Below the pieces are notes generated by a model. That model was not told the origin of the DNA and made no database searches. It was given only the letters and a program-made list of their open reading frames with translations. A stretch of DNA of 64,000 nt from Halicephalobus mephisto (lineage: Eukaryota > Nematoda > Chromadorea > Rhabditida > Panagrolaimidae): positions 186,001 to 250,000 of the forward strand of contig SWDT01000061.1 in the NCBI GenBank assembly GCA_009193035.1. Reading direction: 5' to 3'. Numbering within the stretch: position 1 is the first letter of the stretch; each line of letters begins with the position of its first letter. This document shows, piece after piece, positions 23,240 to 35,700 of this stretch. The position numbers and the translations under genes were made by a program.

Positions 23240-24190
23240 AAACCATAAAAATTGAAAATTAAAAAGTATTGGTCCCGAGTGGAAAATTCGGAAAATTCCA
23301 GTCGAGACCATTTTTGAAAAATTTTATTTAAAAAAATAATTTTTTCGTAATTGTGTGAATTAGAAGATAATTAATGATTTCAGGACTTTCTAGAACCATA
23401 AAAATTGAAAATTAAAAAGTTTTGGTCCTGAGTGGAAAATTCCAGTCGAGACCATTTTTGGAAAATTTTATTTAAAAAAATAATTTTTTCGTAATTGTGT
23501 GAATTAGAAGATAATTAATGATTTCAGGACTTTCTAGAACCGTTAAATGTAAATTTTTGTAATTTATGGTCCTGAGTGGAAAATTCTAAAAATAGTCCCA
23601 ACACGAATTTTTCGGAGAATTTTGTTAAAAAATTAATTTTTTTGTAATTGTGTGAGTTGGAAGCTAATTGGTGATTTTACGACTTTTCAGAACCATTAAA
23701 CACAATTTTTACGATTTTTGGTCTTAACTGGAAATTTCTAAGAATTGACGTTGAGACAATTTCCAGCACTTTGTAGCGGCATTTCTGTTTTCATAATAAT
23801 ATGACTCAGAATTTCCTGAATATTTTCGAAATCATCCAAAAGTATAAAATATAAATTTTCATTTTTTTTTCGAATGGAAAAATTCAAAAATTCGTGCTGG
23901 GACCATTTTTGGAATTTTATTCAAAAATTAAAATTTTTTATAATAACCTAATTCAAAAATTTATATTTTTTATAATAACTTAATTCAAAATCTTCCAAAA
24001 GTATAAAATACAAATTTTCATTTTTTTTCTCCAATGAAAAAATTCGTGCCGGGACCATTTTTGGAATTTTATTCAAAAATTTAAATTTTTTATAATAACT
24101 TAATTCAAAATCATCCAAAATTATAAAAATATAAATTTTCATTTTTTTTTTCGAATGGAAAATTTCAAAAATTCGTGCCGGGACCAAATT
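23240..24190. repeat. Tandem arrays containing GGTCCTGAGTGGAAAATTCC
   Basis: 23240-23760 holds four units of about 130 bp with TTTCAGGACTTTCTAGAACC, GGTCCTGAGTGGAAAATTCC and AGTCGAGACCATTTTTG. 23830-24190 holds three units of about 120 bp with TTCGTGCYGGGACCATTTTT and AAATCWTCCAAAA. The minus frame over the second array is repeat-derived. Confidence 0.8.
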
Positions 24191-25799
24191 TCATCATTTT
24201 TAAAGTAATTTTTTCAATAAAAATATTAAAAAAACTTTTTAATTCATAAATAATTTTTAAAAAATCATAAATAATTTAATTTAAAAAAATCATAAATAAT
24301 TTTATTTTAAAAAAAATTAAAATAATTTTAAAAATAATTAAAAATAATTTTAAAAAAAATTAAAATAATTTTTTTTTAAATTTTCTTGTCAGGACCAAAT
24401 TTCCCATTTTTAGTCATTCCTTTTTCGAATAAAAACATAAAAATTGACTTTTAAAAATATGAATCACTTTCCGGTGAAGACCCGATTTTCCATTCAAAAA
24501 AATGCCTTTCTTGAAATTCGAATTGATTCGGGTTGTGTACTTTGGTGATTCTTTTTCGACAAATTGCTTGAGAAAGTCATTTTTGGAAAAAAGTAAACAA
24601 TCCACTTTTGTCGTTTTTTGAGCTTTTTGAACAGATTTCGATTTTCATTGGCTTGTCCAAATGATGCTCTCGGGATCTTAGTCATCTTCAATTTTTTGGA
24701 AATTTTAAGATTCAAAATTTTTTAAATTTTTAAAATTAAAAAAAAATTAAATTTTTTTAGATTTTTAAAATTCAAAAAAAGTTAAAATTTTTTAGATTTT
24801 TAAAATTAAAAAAAAATTAAATTTTTTTAGATTTTTTAAATTAAAAAAAAGTTAAAATTTTTCAGATTTTTAAAATTTAAAATTCGAAAAATACAAAATT
24901 TAAATTTAAAAAGTTTAATTTCTTTTAGATTTTTGAAGTTTAAATTTTTATTTTTCTTTAATTGTAAATTTTTATTTTTCTTTAATTTTAAAAATTTTGG
25001 ATTTTTTAATTTAAAAATTTTATTTTTTAATTTAAAAATTTTATTTTTTAATTGTAAAATTGAATCAGAAGATGAATCAGAATCCGGTGAAAAATTGGAA
25101 GTTTGATTTATAATCTTTTTGGATTAAATTACAAAATCCGTTAGAATTTCGATTCTGAAGCTCTTCCGAAGTTGATTCATGATTTTCTTTGGAATTTCAT
25201 TCAGAATCCGTTCGACGGAAAATTCAGAACCTGTTTTCAGATTCGAGTTAGATCAATTCCGAATTTTAGAGCTGTTCGAAATAATTTCAAAATTATTCAA
25301 AAATCGATTCGAAATTTTCGGATTGATTTAAAATTCGAAAATTAATTCGGAATTTTTTTCGAAATTTTATAAAAAATATAAAATTTTATTTACAATTTTT
25401 TAAAATAATTTTAAATTTTATAAAAAATATATATTTTAAATTTTATTTATAATTTTTTAAAATATAAATTTTCAAAATTTTGTAAAAAATATATTTGAAA
25501 TTTTATAAAAAATATGTTTGAAATTTTATTTAAAATTTTTTAAAATATAAATTTTCAAAATTTTATAAAAAATATGTTTGAAATTTTATTTATAATTTTT
25601 TAAAATATTTTTAAATATTTGAGATTTTATAAAAAATATAAAATTTTATTTATAATTTTTTAAAATATTTAAAAATATTTGAGATTTTATAAAAAATATA
25701 TTTAAAATTATTCGGAATTCCATTCAGGATTTTCGAAAACTGCTCGGAAGCGATATATCTCGTCATCTCTTTATCCTTTTCGACCTTTTATTCGGATAA
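24191..25799. other. A/T-rich DNA, no gene seen
   Basis: 24470-24700 and 25090-25330 are slightly more balanced, but no splice-bounded frame is convincing. The rest is AATAATTTTAAAA-type sequence. Confidence 0.55.
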
Positions 25800-25971
25800 A
25801 TGCCACTCTTAATTCTGCGTTGGCTTTTTCTAGAGGTTGTCGTAATCGTCAGGGATTATTTGTGAAAAACACTTCCGTTTCCAGAAGGCTTTCAAAGAAG
25901 ATTTTCTGATTCTTAGTCCCCGCTACAAAATCTACCGTAATCCTGAAGCCTTAGTCATTTTGGAAGTCTAG
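25800..25971 (+). CDS. Candidate two-exon micro-gene (40 aa), unknown
   Basis: ATG at 25800 opens 12 codons (MPLLILRWLFLE) ending at a GAG/GTTGTC donor (25835). A 49 nt intron ends in CCGTTTCCAG (25884). Exon 2 (25885-25971) continues in the same phase, KAFKEDFLILSPRYKIYRNP..., and stops at TAG. The intron length is typical for nematodes and the flanks are A/T filler, while these exons are base-balanced. I recognise no family. It may be a real microprotein, the last two exons of a larger gene, or a relic; the donor is not strong. Confidence 0.3.
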
Positions 25972-27137
25972 AATCCATGTTTTTTCGAACACATTTGTCA
26001 AATTTTTAAATTTCAAAAAAATTTTTAAAGAATTTAAAAATTTTAAAAATTCAAAAAACTTAAAATTTTAAAAAAAATTAAAAAAACTTAAAAATTTAAA
26101 AAATTTAATAAAATTTTAAAAAACTTTAAATTTTAAATTTTAAAATTTCAAAAAAATTTAAAAAAAAATTTAAAAAATTTAAAAATTTTAAAAATTAAAA
26201 AAATTTTTAAAAAATTAAATAAAATTTTAAATTTTAAAAATTAAAAAAAATTTTTTAATTTTTTAAATTCGAAAAATTTAATGAAGATTTTTAAAATTTT
26301 AAAAAATTGGCTCAATTTTGAATTTTTTAAAAAAATGAAAAATTGCGCAAATTTTTTTTGAAAAAATAAAAATGAATCATTTTTTATTTTTGATTTGTTT
26401 TTTCCTTCTTGGATTTTGTCTCGAGTTCTTATAATTTTTTGCTATTTGTTTTTGAGTTATTAAAAACAATAATTTTAATTTTAATCATTTTTTGAAATAA
26501 TTTTAATTTTTTAAAATTTTTTAAAATTTATTCAAATTTTTACTTTTTTAAAACTTAATTTTTAAAGATTTTTATTTTTTTAAATTTATTTAAATTTTTA
26601 TTTTTTTATTTAAATTTTATTTTTGAAGATTTTTATTTTTTTTAATTTTATTTAAATTTTTATTTTTTATTTAAATTTCATTTTTAAAGATTTTTATTTT
26701 TTAAAATTTTATTTAAATTTTTATTTTTTATTTAAATTTTAATTTTTGAAGATTTTTATTTTTTTTTTAAATTTATTTAAATTTTTATTTTTTTAAAAAC
26801 TTTATTTTTAAAAATTTTTATTTTTTTTTAAATTTAAAATTTAATTTTTATTTAAAAATTCCATTTTTCTTATTTTCATTAATAAAACTTTCATAATAAA
26901 ATAATTTTAATTCTAAATTTTATCACGAATGACCTGCATGTTCATTTTGACACTTTTCTGAAAAACCAAAAATGTCATTTTAAATTTTTTCAAAGAAAAA
27001 CTTTAATTTTCGGTCAAATTGGCATTTTTCATATCCAAAATTAATTTTATTTTTTTTTTAAATTTTAAAAATTAAAAAAATTTTTTAATTTTTTTAATTT
27101 AAAAATTTTAATTTTTAATTTTTTTAATTTTGATTTT
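25972..27137. other. A/T-rich DNA, no gene seen
   Basis: Simple AAAATTTAAAA and TTTTTATTTAAATTT sequence throughout. Confidence 0.6.
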
Positions 27138-27395
27138 TTTTTTTGGATTTTTTTTGTAGAATAGTACTGTAAGAAATAAAGTAAATTGTGAAAATAGGAA
27201 ATTTGAATGGAATAAATTTTTCGGAAAAGTGGGTGTCTATCATTCTTCTCGAACAGATACCGGTCGAGTGGACAGTCATTCCTTTCAGATCGGTTCTTCT
27301 CTCAAGAACGTCTTTCCGGTAGTTCCATTTTTGTTTCTGTCTTACGCCAAATGTCGATATGAAACCTCTAATAGACCTACTTGACTAGATTTCCC
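27138..27395 (+). other. Open, base-balanced exon candidate
   Basis: After a canonical TTTTTTTGTAG acceptor (about 27150-27160) a frame of about 75 codons is open to a TGA near 27383. It includes FGKVGVYHSSRTDTGRV and SFQIGSSLKNVFPVVPF; possible donors GTAGTT and GTTCTT lie inside. Sequence 27228-27390 is clearly less A/T-rich than the flanks. The minus strand is also open there. No family recognised. Confidence 0.25.
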
Positions 27396-27839
27396 TGAGT
27401 TGGATAAAAAGATTTAATTTTTTCGAAAATTTTTTAATTTCTAAAACCAAAAGTACAAATTTTCAAAAATTTTATTCAAAAAAATTCCAAATTTTTTTAT
27501 TTCTAAAATCAAAAGTACAAATTTTCAAAAATTTTCGAACATTTTATTCAAAAAAATTATTTTAAAAAATTCCAAATTTTTTTATATTTTAAAATATTAT
27601 AAATATAATTAAAAATTTCATCGATCAAATTGTTTTTTTTATTTTTAAAAATTGTTTTTTTTTTATTTTTAAAAATTTCAATTTTTTTAGATTTTTATTT
27701 TTTTATTTTTAAAACTTTTTTAAAATCAAAGATTATCGAAATTTTAAAAATTTTATGAACCATGAATGTAGTCTGAAATTTTTGAAGAAGGTCAGAATCG
27801 TGAATTTCTGAATTTTTAAAAATTCCAAGATCAAAAATA

Positions 27840-28740
27840 TAAACATTCCCTGAGGCATTTTTGAGTTTTCAGAAGGACATAGGTGTTTGAATTTTTTTCA
27901 AAGAGATCTTTGTAAATTTCTAAAATCAAAAATCCCCTCAGGCATTTTTGGGATTTTTTATGAATTAAATTTTCGAATTTTAAAAATTAAAAATAAAAAT
28001 TTTCTCAAGAATTTTAAAAATTTCAGAAGGACATTGATGTTTGAAATTTTAAAAGTTTTAAAAATTAAAAATTTAAATATCCCCTCAGGCAATTTTTGGA
28101 CTTTTTTAAAAATTAATTTTTTTGAGAATTTAAAAATTAAAAATCTAAACATTTCTTTAGGCAATTTTTATTATTTTTTTAAAGATTAATTTTTTAGAAA
28201 TTAAAAATTAAAAATATAAACATCCCCTCAGGCAATTTTTGGACTTTTTTAAAAATTAATTTTTTTAGAAATTAAAAATTTAAAATTTAAACATTCCCTC
28301 AGGCAATTTTTATTATTTTTTTTTAAATTAATTTTTTTTAGAAATTTAAAATTAAAAATTTAAACATCCCCTCAGGCCATTTTCGGACTTTTTTAAAAAT
28401 TAATTTTTTTGAGAATTTAAAAATTAAAAATATAAACATTTCCTTAGGCAATTTTTATTATTTTTTTTAAAATTAATTTTTTTAGAAATTAAAAATTTAA
28501 ACATCCCCTCAGGCCATTTTTGGACTTTTTTAAAGAATTAATTTTTTTGAGATTTTAGAAATTTTTGAAACACTTTTAAAACCCCTTAGGGTACATGGGT
28601 GTGTTTGAGAACTTTCCTGCAGAGGTATCCCCTGAGGGACTTTTTGATTTTTTTTATTTTGAGACTGTAAAAAATTTTTAAATTCCCTCTGGCACTTTTT
28701 AGAGTTTCTGTAAAAATTCACGAGGGAATTTTTTAATTTT
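27840..28740 (+). repeat. Tandem array with CCCCTCAGGCAATTTTTGGA
   Basis: About ten copies of a unit of about 60 bp (paired as about 120 bp) containing AACATCCCCTCAGGCAATTT followed by GGACTTTTTTAAAAATTAAT or TATTATTTTTTT. It belongs to a wider scatter of CCTCAGG/CCCTGAGGG words in the window. Frames across it on both strands are repeat-derived. Confidence 0.85.
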
Positions 28741-29732
28741 TAAGATTCAAAAATTAAAAAAAATTAAAATTTTCTGATGTTTTTTGAAAATTTTTCCTCA
28801 GGGAATCTGGGATTGATGTTTGTAAATTTTCATTTTTTTTAAGTTAAAAAAGTTTAATTTTTTTAATTTTTGAGAATTTTAGAAAATCGATGATGTAATT
28901 TAAAATTTTCCTGAGGGAGTTTAAAATTAATTTTTCAGATTTTTTTTAAATAAAAAAATTTAAAAAATTTTTAAGAATCAATATATTTAAAATTTTTTAA
29001 AAAAGTTAAAAATTTATTTTTTTGATTTTTTTTAAATTAAAAAAAGTTAAGTTTTTATAGAATTTTAAAAAATAAATGATGTTTAAAATTTTTCGAAAAA
29101 GTTTAAGTTTTATTTTTTTAGATTTTTTTAAATTAAAAAAAGTTTGATTTTTTTTAAATTTTTGAAAATTAATGATATGTTTAAAATTTATTTTTTTTTT
29201 GATTTTTTATAAAATTTTAAAAAATAAATGATATGTTTAAAATTTTTTGAAAAAGTTTAAGTTTTATTTTTTTAGATTTTTTTAAATTAAAAAAAGTTTG
29301 ATTTTTTTAGAATTTTAGAAAATAAATGATATGTTTAAAATTTTTTGAAAAAATTTTAGATTTATTTTTTTTTATTTTTTAGTTTTTGAGTGAAAAAATA
29401 TAAATTTTTTTCTGCATTTTTTACAATCTTAAGGAGGGAGAGATTTTTCCAGAGATCCTTGGCCTTACTCATGCCCTAATGAGATTCCTGAAGGATTAGG
29501 GAATTTTGTGATTTATCGTGTTTTTTCATTTTTACAAAAAACAAAATTTAAACGATTTCGTGGATTAATTGAGAAATTTTAAATAATTTTATTAATGATT
29601 TTTTTGCAGATTGAGAAATTGGAGATTAATGAATATGAATAAAAAAATTTTCATTTGAAAATTTTCAATTGAGATTTTTGTCGAAAATTCAAGTGTCATT
29701 TTTATTTTTATTTTTATTTTTTTATTTTGAAA
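28741..29732. other. A/T-rich upstream region of the RhoGAP gene
   Basis: Low-complexity repeats of TTTAGATTTTTTTAAATTAA at 28920-29380, then a more mixed stretch (29400-29560) that could hold the promoter of the downstream gene. No TATA box could be singled out. Confidence 0.45.
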
Positions 29733-32700
29733 ATGCCTCGTCAAAGATCCCTCTCCGCGACGAGAACAGTGACTTCTACAGTAAACTTCGTCGGAAGAAT
29801 AGGCCAGAGTCTCAGGATCTCCAGCAAGAATGCCATCAAGGTTAGTTTTATTTTTTCAAAATATAATTAAAAATAAAAAAAACCAAAAACTTTTTTAAAA
29901 ATTAAAACATTCAAAATTTTTCTATAAAAATATTTAAAATTATTTTTTTTAATAATGTTTAAAATAATTATTTTTTAAAAATGTTTAAAATTGTTTTTAT
30001 TAAAAATATTTATGATTATTTTTCTATAAAAATATTTAAAATTATTTTTATTAAAAATGTTTATAATTATTTTTCTATAAAAATATTTAAAATTATTTTT
30101 TTTAATAATGTTTAAAATTGTTTTTTTTAATAATGTTTAAAATTGTTTTTATTAAAAATATTTATGATTATTTTTAATTTTTATCGAAGAAACTTGTATT
30201 TTATTAATTTTGTTTACGAAAAAATAGGGAATTCTGGGAATTGTTAATTGATCAAGTGCTGGGCGAAGGTGACTACAATCTGAAAAACCGATCTGAATCG
30301 TGTGACATTTTTTATTTTTTAAAATTATTTTTTTTATTATGTTTGTGAAAAATTTTTAATTTGTTTCAAAATGAATTTAAATAATTTTAATTTTCTACGC
30401 CAAAAAATTTAAAAAAAAAATTTAAAAAAATAAAAAATTAAAAAATTAAAAAAAATTAAAATTTTAAAATTAAAAAAAAAATTTTTTAATTTTAAAAAAT
30501 TTAAATTTTTATTAATTTAAAATTCGAATTTTTTTTTTCGAAACCAAAATTACAAAATTTGGATTTTTGAAAAATTAATGTTGATCCAGTTTTTCCAAAA
30601 AAAACATTATCAAATTATTTTCGAAAATGAATAATTTTCCGCCTCCATTATGTCCGTGAAAATTGACCCTTTGCCCTCGGGACCTGGAGACGAGTTAATT
30701 GTTTTTTTGCGTTTCTGAAGAATTTTGTTATTTTTATATTCAAAAAAGTTCAACAAAATAAAAAATCTCTAATTTTAAACTTTTTCAAAAATAAAATTTT
30801 CCAAAAAAATTTTTTTTCAAAAAGTAAAACATTCTAAAAATTAAAATTTCTAAATATCGATGTTATTTAATTACTGTAAAAACGTAACCCTAACCTGGGA
30901 CCGAGCTTTTTAAAAAGTAAAATTTTCTAAAAATTAAAAATTTTTAAAAGTTAAAGTTTTTCTAAAAAAAGGAATTTTTCTAAAAATTAAAATTTTTCTT
31001 ATTGATGTTTTTTGATTACTGTAAAAACGTAGTCCTAGCCTAAGATTGAATTTTTTTCAAAAACAAAATCTTCTAAAAATTAAAATTTTTCTAAAAATTA
31101 AAATTTAAAAAAAATTTTTTTTAAGATAAAAATTTTCCTTATTGATGTTTTTTGATTACTGTAAAAACGTAGCCCTAACCTGGGACCGAGTTTTTTCAAA
31201 AACGAGACTTGACCGCTGGTAATTCATTTTGTCGTTGAGCCGTCCCAGCATTAATTAAGTTTTCCTTTACAAAGTTATTTTTCAAAAAGTAACACTAAAA
31301 GAACACTCCATTGGGAAACTTAAATCTCCTTGTACTTTATATGCTGTGAAAACCAGCGTCCCGAGGGGTTTCTGAGCGGTATTAAATAGTGCGAAATCCC
31401 ACTGAAAACCAATTTCTCTCAGGAATTGGACCAGAACTCGAACTGTTGACTTCCAAATTCACAGTCAATCCATCTGACCACTGAACCACCCCCGAAACAA
31501 TTAAAATTCCTCTTCGTAAAGTTAATTCTCCAAACCGTGGTATTACGAAACCAACCCCCGCCGAGAAATTCCTCCCTCCTAAATTTACAGTAACCTATGT
31601 TGTGTGTTATCGAAGTTGGAACCCAGGGTTCGCGGCCGAAATTTGAGTTTTCGTGTTAAGACGCAACTTATGAGTCGTGTTCGAATTAGAAAGATCTAGC
31701 TAAATTTCAGCCATCAATTCAGATGGAACAGATTTTTAAAATGAAAAAAATTCATTGATGTTTCTTGACACGAAAAATCCAAATTCCGATTTCTAACTCT
31801 GAGCTCCAACTCTGACAACACGGGACACTATGGTTCGTATTACCAAAATTAGACCTCAGGATTCAAAGTCGAAGTTCTAATTTTTCGTGTCAAGATATAT
31901 CTATGAATTTTTCTTACTGTAAAATATTCTTTCATTTAAGTTGGTAAAATTGGATATCTGGATTTCTCGAATCACAGTGATTTATGAATCATGTCTTAAC
32001 ACGAAAAACCCGAATTTCTACCGCGACCCCCAAACCCTAACCTTGATACACGGAGTACTAGAGTATTCCGGAAACCGCACCCTGAGGCTCCCGAAAATAA
32101 TTTCAATAAAGTTATCGTTGAAATTTTTCCGAAGGAGGTTCGATCCTTCGTCCTGTGAGTTTACAGTCAATTCCATTAACCACTGAGCCATCTAATCTTC
32201 TTTGAAAATTATTTAAAATTTTTTTTTGCAAATCCTGAAACAAATCCTTGAATGTTATTTTCTCGGGGGTTGAATCCAGATCCGATCTTTATCCTTTCCA
32301 AAATTACCAAATCCATTCGTCCAAATGTTAAGCTATTTTTTTAAAAATTACTCATCATCGAAAATTTTTAATTTTTCGAAATTTTCTGGGGATTTAAAAT
32401 TTTTTTTTTTCAAGTTAAAAAATACTTTTAAAACTGTTTAGTCGTTTGAGGAACTATTTATAAATTTTGCTTTTAAAATTATACAATTTTTGGAGATCGG
32501 GATTCGACCTTTGGGCTTCCTAATTTGTAGTTAATTAATTTATTCACTAAGCCATCCAAACACCTCTTCGGGGAACTATTTATAAATAGAAACCCTTTTT
32601 TCTAAAATTGTACAAAAATTCTTCGGTTTTTGCTTCTCCGGAAGTTGCGCCGAATTCCGATCCTTGAACCTTTCAATTTGTAGTCAACTCACTTAGCCAC

Positions 32701-35700
32701 TGAGCCATGCAAACTCGGAACGGAAATTATTCATAAATGAGAAGTTTCTTTTCAAAAAATACAAAAAATACAAATATTTTTAAAATTTTTGTTTTTTTGG
32801 TTAAATCCAAAATTCAATCCTTGATCCTTCCGATTCACAGCCCATTTGTCCAAATACTGAGTCATGTCGCCCTCGCTTTTGTACTTTATTCATAATTAAA
32901 AATTTTCCCAAGTTTTCGAATTTTTAAAAATTGAATAATTTTTGCATAAATTAACGAAATTATACTTTTTTACAATTACCGTAATATTAATGAATGCCAA
33001 AATTGCTTTCGAAGTTAATTTTTTTCTTGAATGAAAAACGAAATGTGTTAATTAAAAACTTTGGTCTTTCGTGAATGAAAATTTGGAATTTTTCGTTTTT
33101 TTAAAAAAACTTTTTTCGGCCAAAATTAATTTCTACCGTATTGATGTAATTTTATGACATTTTTGAGATAAATTCCAAAAATTTGTGAAAAAATTTGGAT
33201 TTTCTGAAAAATTAAAAATTTTTAAATTTCTATAAAAATTCAATTTTGAGAGTTTCTAAAAAATTAAAAAACTTTGCGTTAGAAAAATTAATTTTTATAA
33301 AATTTCGAAATTAGTTTATAAATTAAGAATATTAAGAAATCCGGAAAATTCGCGTCGAGACGGCTTTGTAAAAAATTAATTTTTATAAAAGTAATCCTAA
33401 AATTACTGTATAAATTAAGAATCTTAGAAAATTTTCAAAATTCGTCTCGAGACCATTTCGCGGAAGGAAATTAATTTTTATAAAATTTCGAAATTTCTGT
33501 ATAAATTAAAAATTTTAAAAAATCTTGAGAATTCGCGTCAATACAGCTTTGTAAAAAATTAATTTTTATAAAAGTAATCCTACAATTACTGTATAAATTA
33601 AAAATTTTTTAAAATTTCGAAATCGCGAGAGGAAATTAATTTTTATAAAAGTAATCCTAAAGTTACTGTATAAATTAAGAATCTTAGAAAATTTCGAAAA
33701 TTCGTCTCGAGACCATTTCGTAATAATAATAATTTTTGATGTTTAAAACTTGGAAATTTCGGTAATTAAGCCGACTGTAATTTAAAAACAACATTAATTT
33801 TTAATTTTTATAATGTAATTTTTTAAAAAAGCAGCTGTATCACACCTAAAAAAAGAATTTTGTGATTAATTTATGGTTTCCGGTGGATTTGTTTACTTGA
33901 ATTGCTAAAAATAAAAAATTGTAGAGATTTGACTCGGCGGACACACCCCCTCCGGCGTCTTCGTCCTGGAGAGCCCGTCTTGACCGGTCGAAATCGGCGG
34001 TTTGCCAGAGGACATTGCCTTCGAATTCTTTCGACAGTTGTGAATCTGTACTTGTTGCCGCAGGGACTGCGATAGAAACAGGTCTCGGAGACGACGATAA
34101 CTGCACCGCCGGGGAACTTGTGGAGTACCAACCCGGCTCTCACGCTCTAGTCTCTTCCCAGAAGAGCTGCTATTCTTCGTCAAACAGATCCGCTCCCTCC
34201 AGTTGCCCCGGAACCCCCCAGATGGTCAGAAGACGGTACATGAAGGAGGGGGCCACCCAATTGACCTCCCTAAGCACCCTAATCACCCACCATCGGTACT
34301 TGTTCCTCTTCAACGACCTCCTTCTGATTTCAAAACAAAAGTAAGTTTTTTTAAAAACAAAAAATAAATTTTCTAAATAAAAATAAGTTTTTTAAAATAA
34401 AATTTTTAAATAAAAATAAGTTTTTTAAATAAAAATGAATTTTTTAAAATAAATTTTCTAAATAAAAATAAGTTTTTTAAAATAAAATTTTTAAATAAAA
34501 ATAAGTTTTTTAAATAAAAATGAATTTTTTAAAATTTTATTAATTTTAATTTTTTGAAAATTGTTTTTAAATTTTTTATGTAATTTCGAAATCGAAAATT
34601 TTAGAATGTTTTTAAAAATTCCTAAAAATTATTTTTTTAAAATTCTTGTGATTTCGAAATCGACATCAAAAATCAAATTTTTTGAATGTTTTTAAAAAAT
34701 TCCAAAAATTTGCAAAATTAAATTTTTTAAATACTTTTATTTTAAAAAATTATTTATAAAAAATTAAATTTTTAAATACTTTTATTTTAAAAAATTATTT
34801 ATAAAAAATTAAATTTTTAAATACTTTTATTTTAAAAAATTATTTATAAAAAATCAAATTTTTAAATATTTTTATTTTAAAAAATAGTTAATAAATAATC
34901 AAATTTTTTAAATATTAATATTTTAAAAAATTATTTATAAAAAATTAATTTTTAAATACTTTTATTCTAAAAAATAGTTAATAAAAAATTAATTTTTAAT
35001 CGTTGATCTTTAATCCGAAATTTTTCAGAGGTGCAAATTCCTACAAATTGAAGCAAAAAATCAGTCTCGAAAAATTTTGGATTTCTTCAAACAACTGCAC
35101 TCACAGCTTCCTGATCGGATGGCCTCTCTGTAATTATGTTGCTCATTTCAAGTACGTTTTTCTGACTTTCTACTCAAAAGAAAAAAATTTTTTCGAAGAA
35201 TACTTGAAAAAAATTTTTTTTGAATAACTGTACTAGTATCGATCTGGCCCGGATTTGCTCAAATTTGGCTCTCGAAGCTCCGACGGGAATTGTTTTGACC
35301 GGCCCGCTTTCGTATATCCCCTCGACCGAATTTGTTCACTTTTCTTTATTCAAATATTAATTCTAGCTCCGAAGAAGAGAAAAACGAATGGTTCGAGAAA
35401 CTTTCCGATTGTATCAATCGTCGATTCAAGCCGAAGTCGACTACAGTAACCGTCGCTGTCAAGATCGAAGGCCGACAGCAGGTGAGGATTCTGTGGATTT
35501 TTTAAAATTCAGATTTTTAAATTTCATATATAAAAAATCTGAATTTTTTGAAATTCTGCAAAAATTACTGAAATACAGTAGAAAATTCAAAAATTTCTGG
35601 AATTTTATAAAATTCAAAAAAAATATTTTTAAAAATTATTTAAAAAAATTTGAATTTTGAAAATTTTATAAAATTTAATAGAAAATTTTAAAAATTTAAA

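Noticed and set aside
27228..27390. PPPDE/DeSI isopeptidase fragment (VGVYHS)
   Set aside because: Only about five residues match the family start; the rest of the motif is missing.
31941..32186. 81-codon + frame
   Set aside because: Overlaps a tRNA-like unit read antisense and repeat flanks; no coding signature.
32127..32197. Functional tRNA-Tyr (loop CTGTAAA)
   Set aside because: Acceptor and anticodon stems do not pair and the copies differ widely; relics only.
33846..34183. Three long minus frames opposite RhoGAP exon 2
   Set aside because: The + strand exon has splice sites, phase continuity and PH-domain similarity; the minus frames are shadows.
35237..35311. Constitutive PH-domain exon
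   Set aside because: Joining exons 3 and 4 directly reproduces the standard PH ending, so at most it is alternative.
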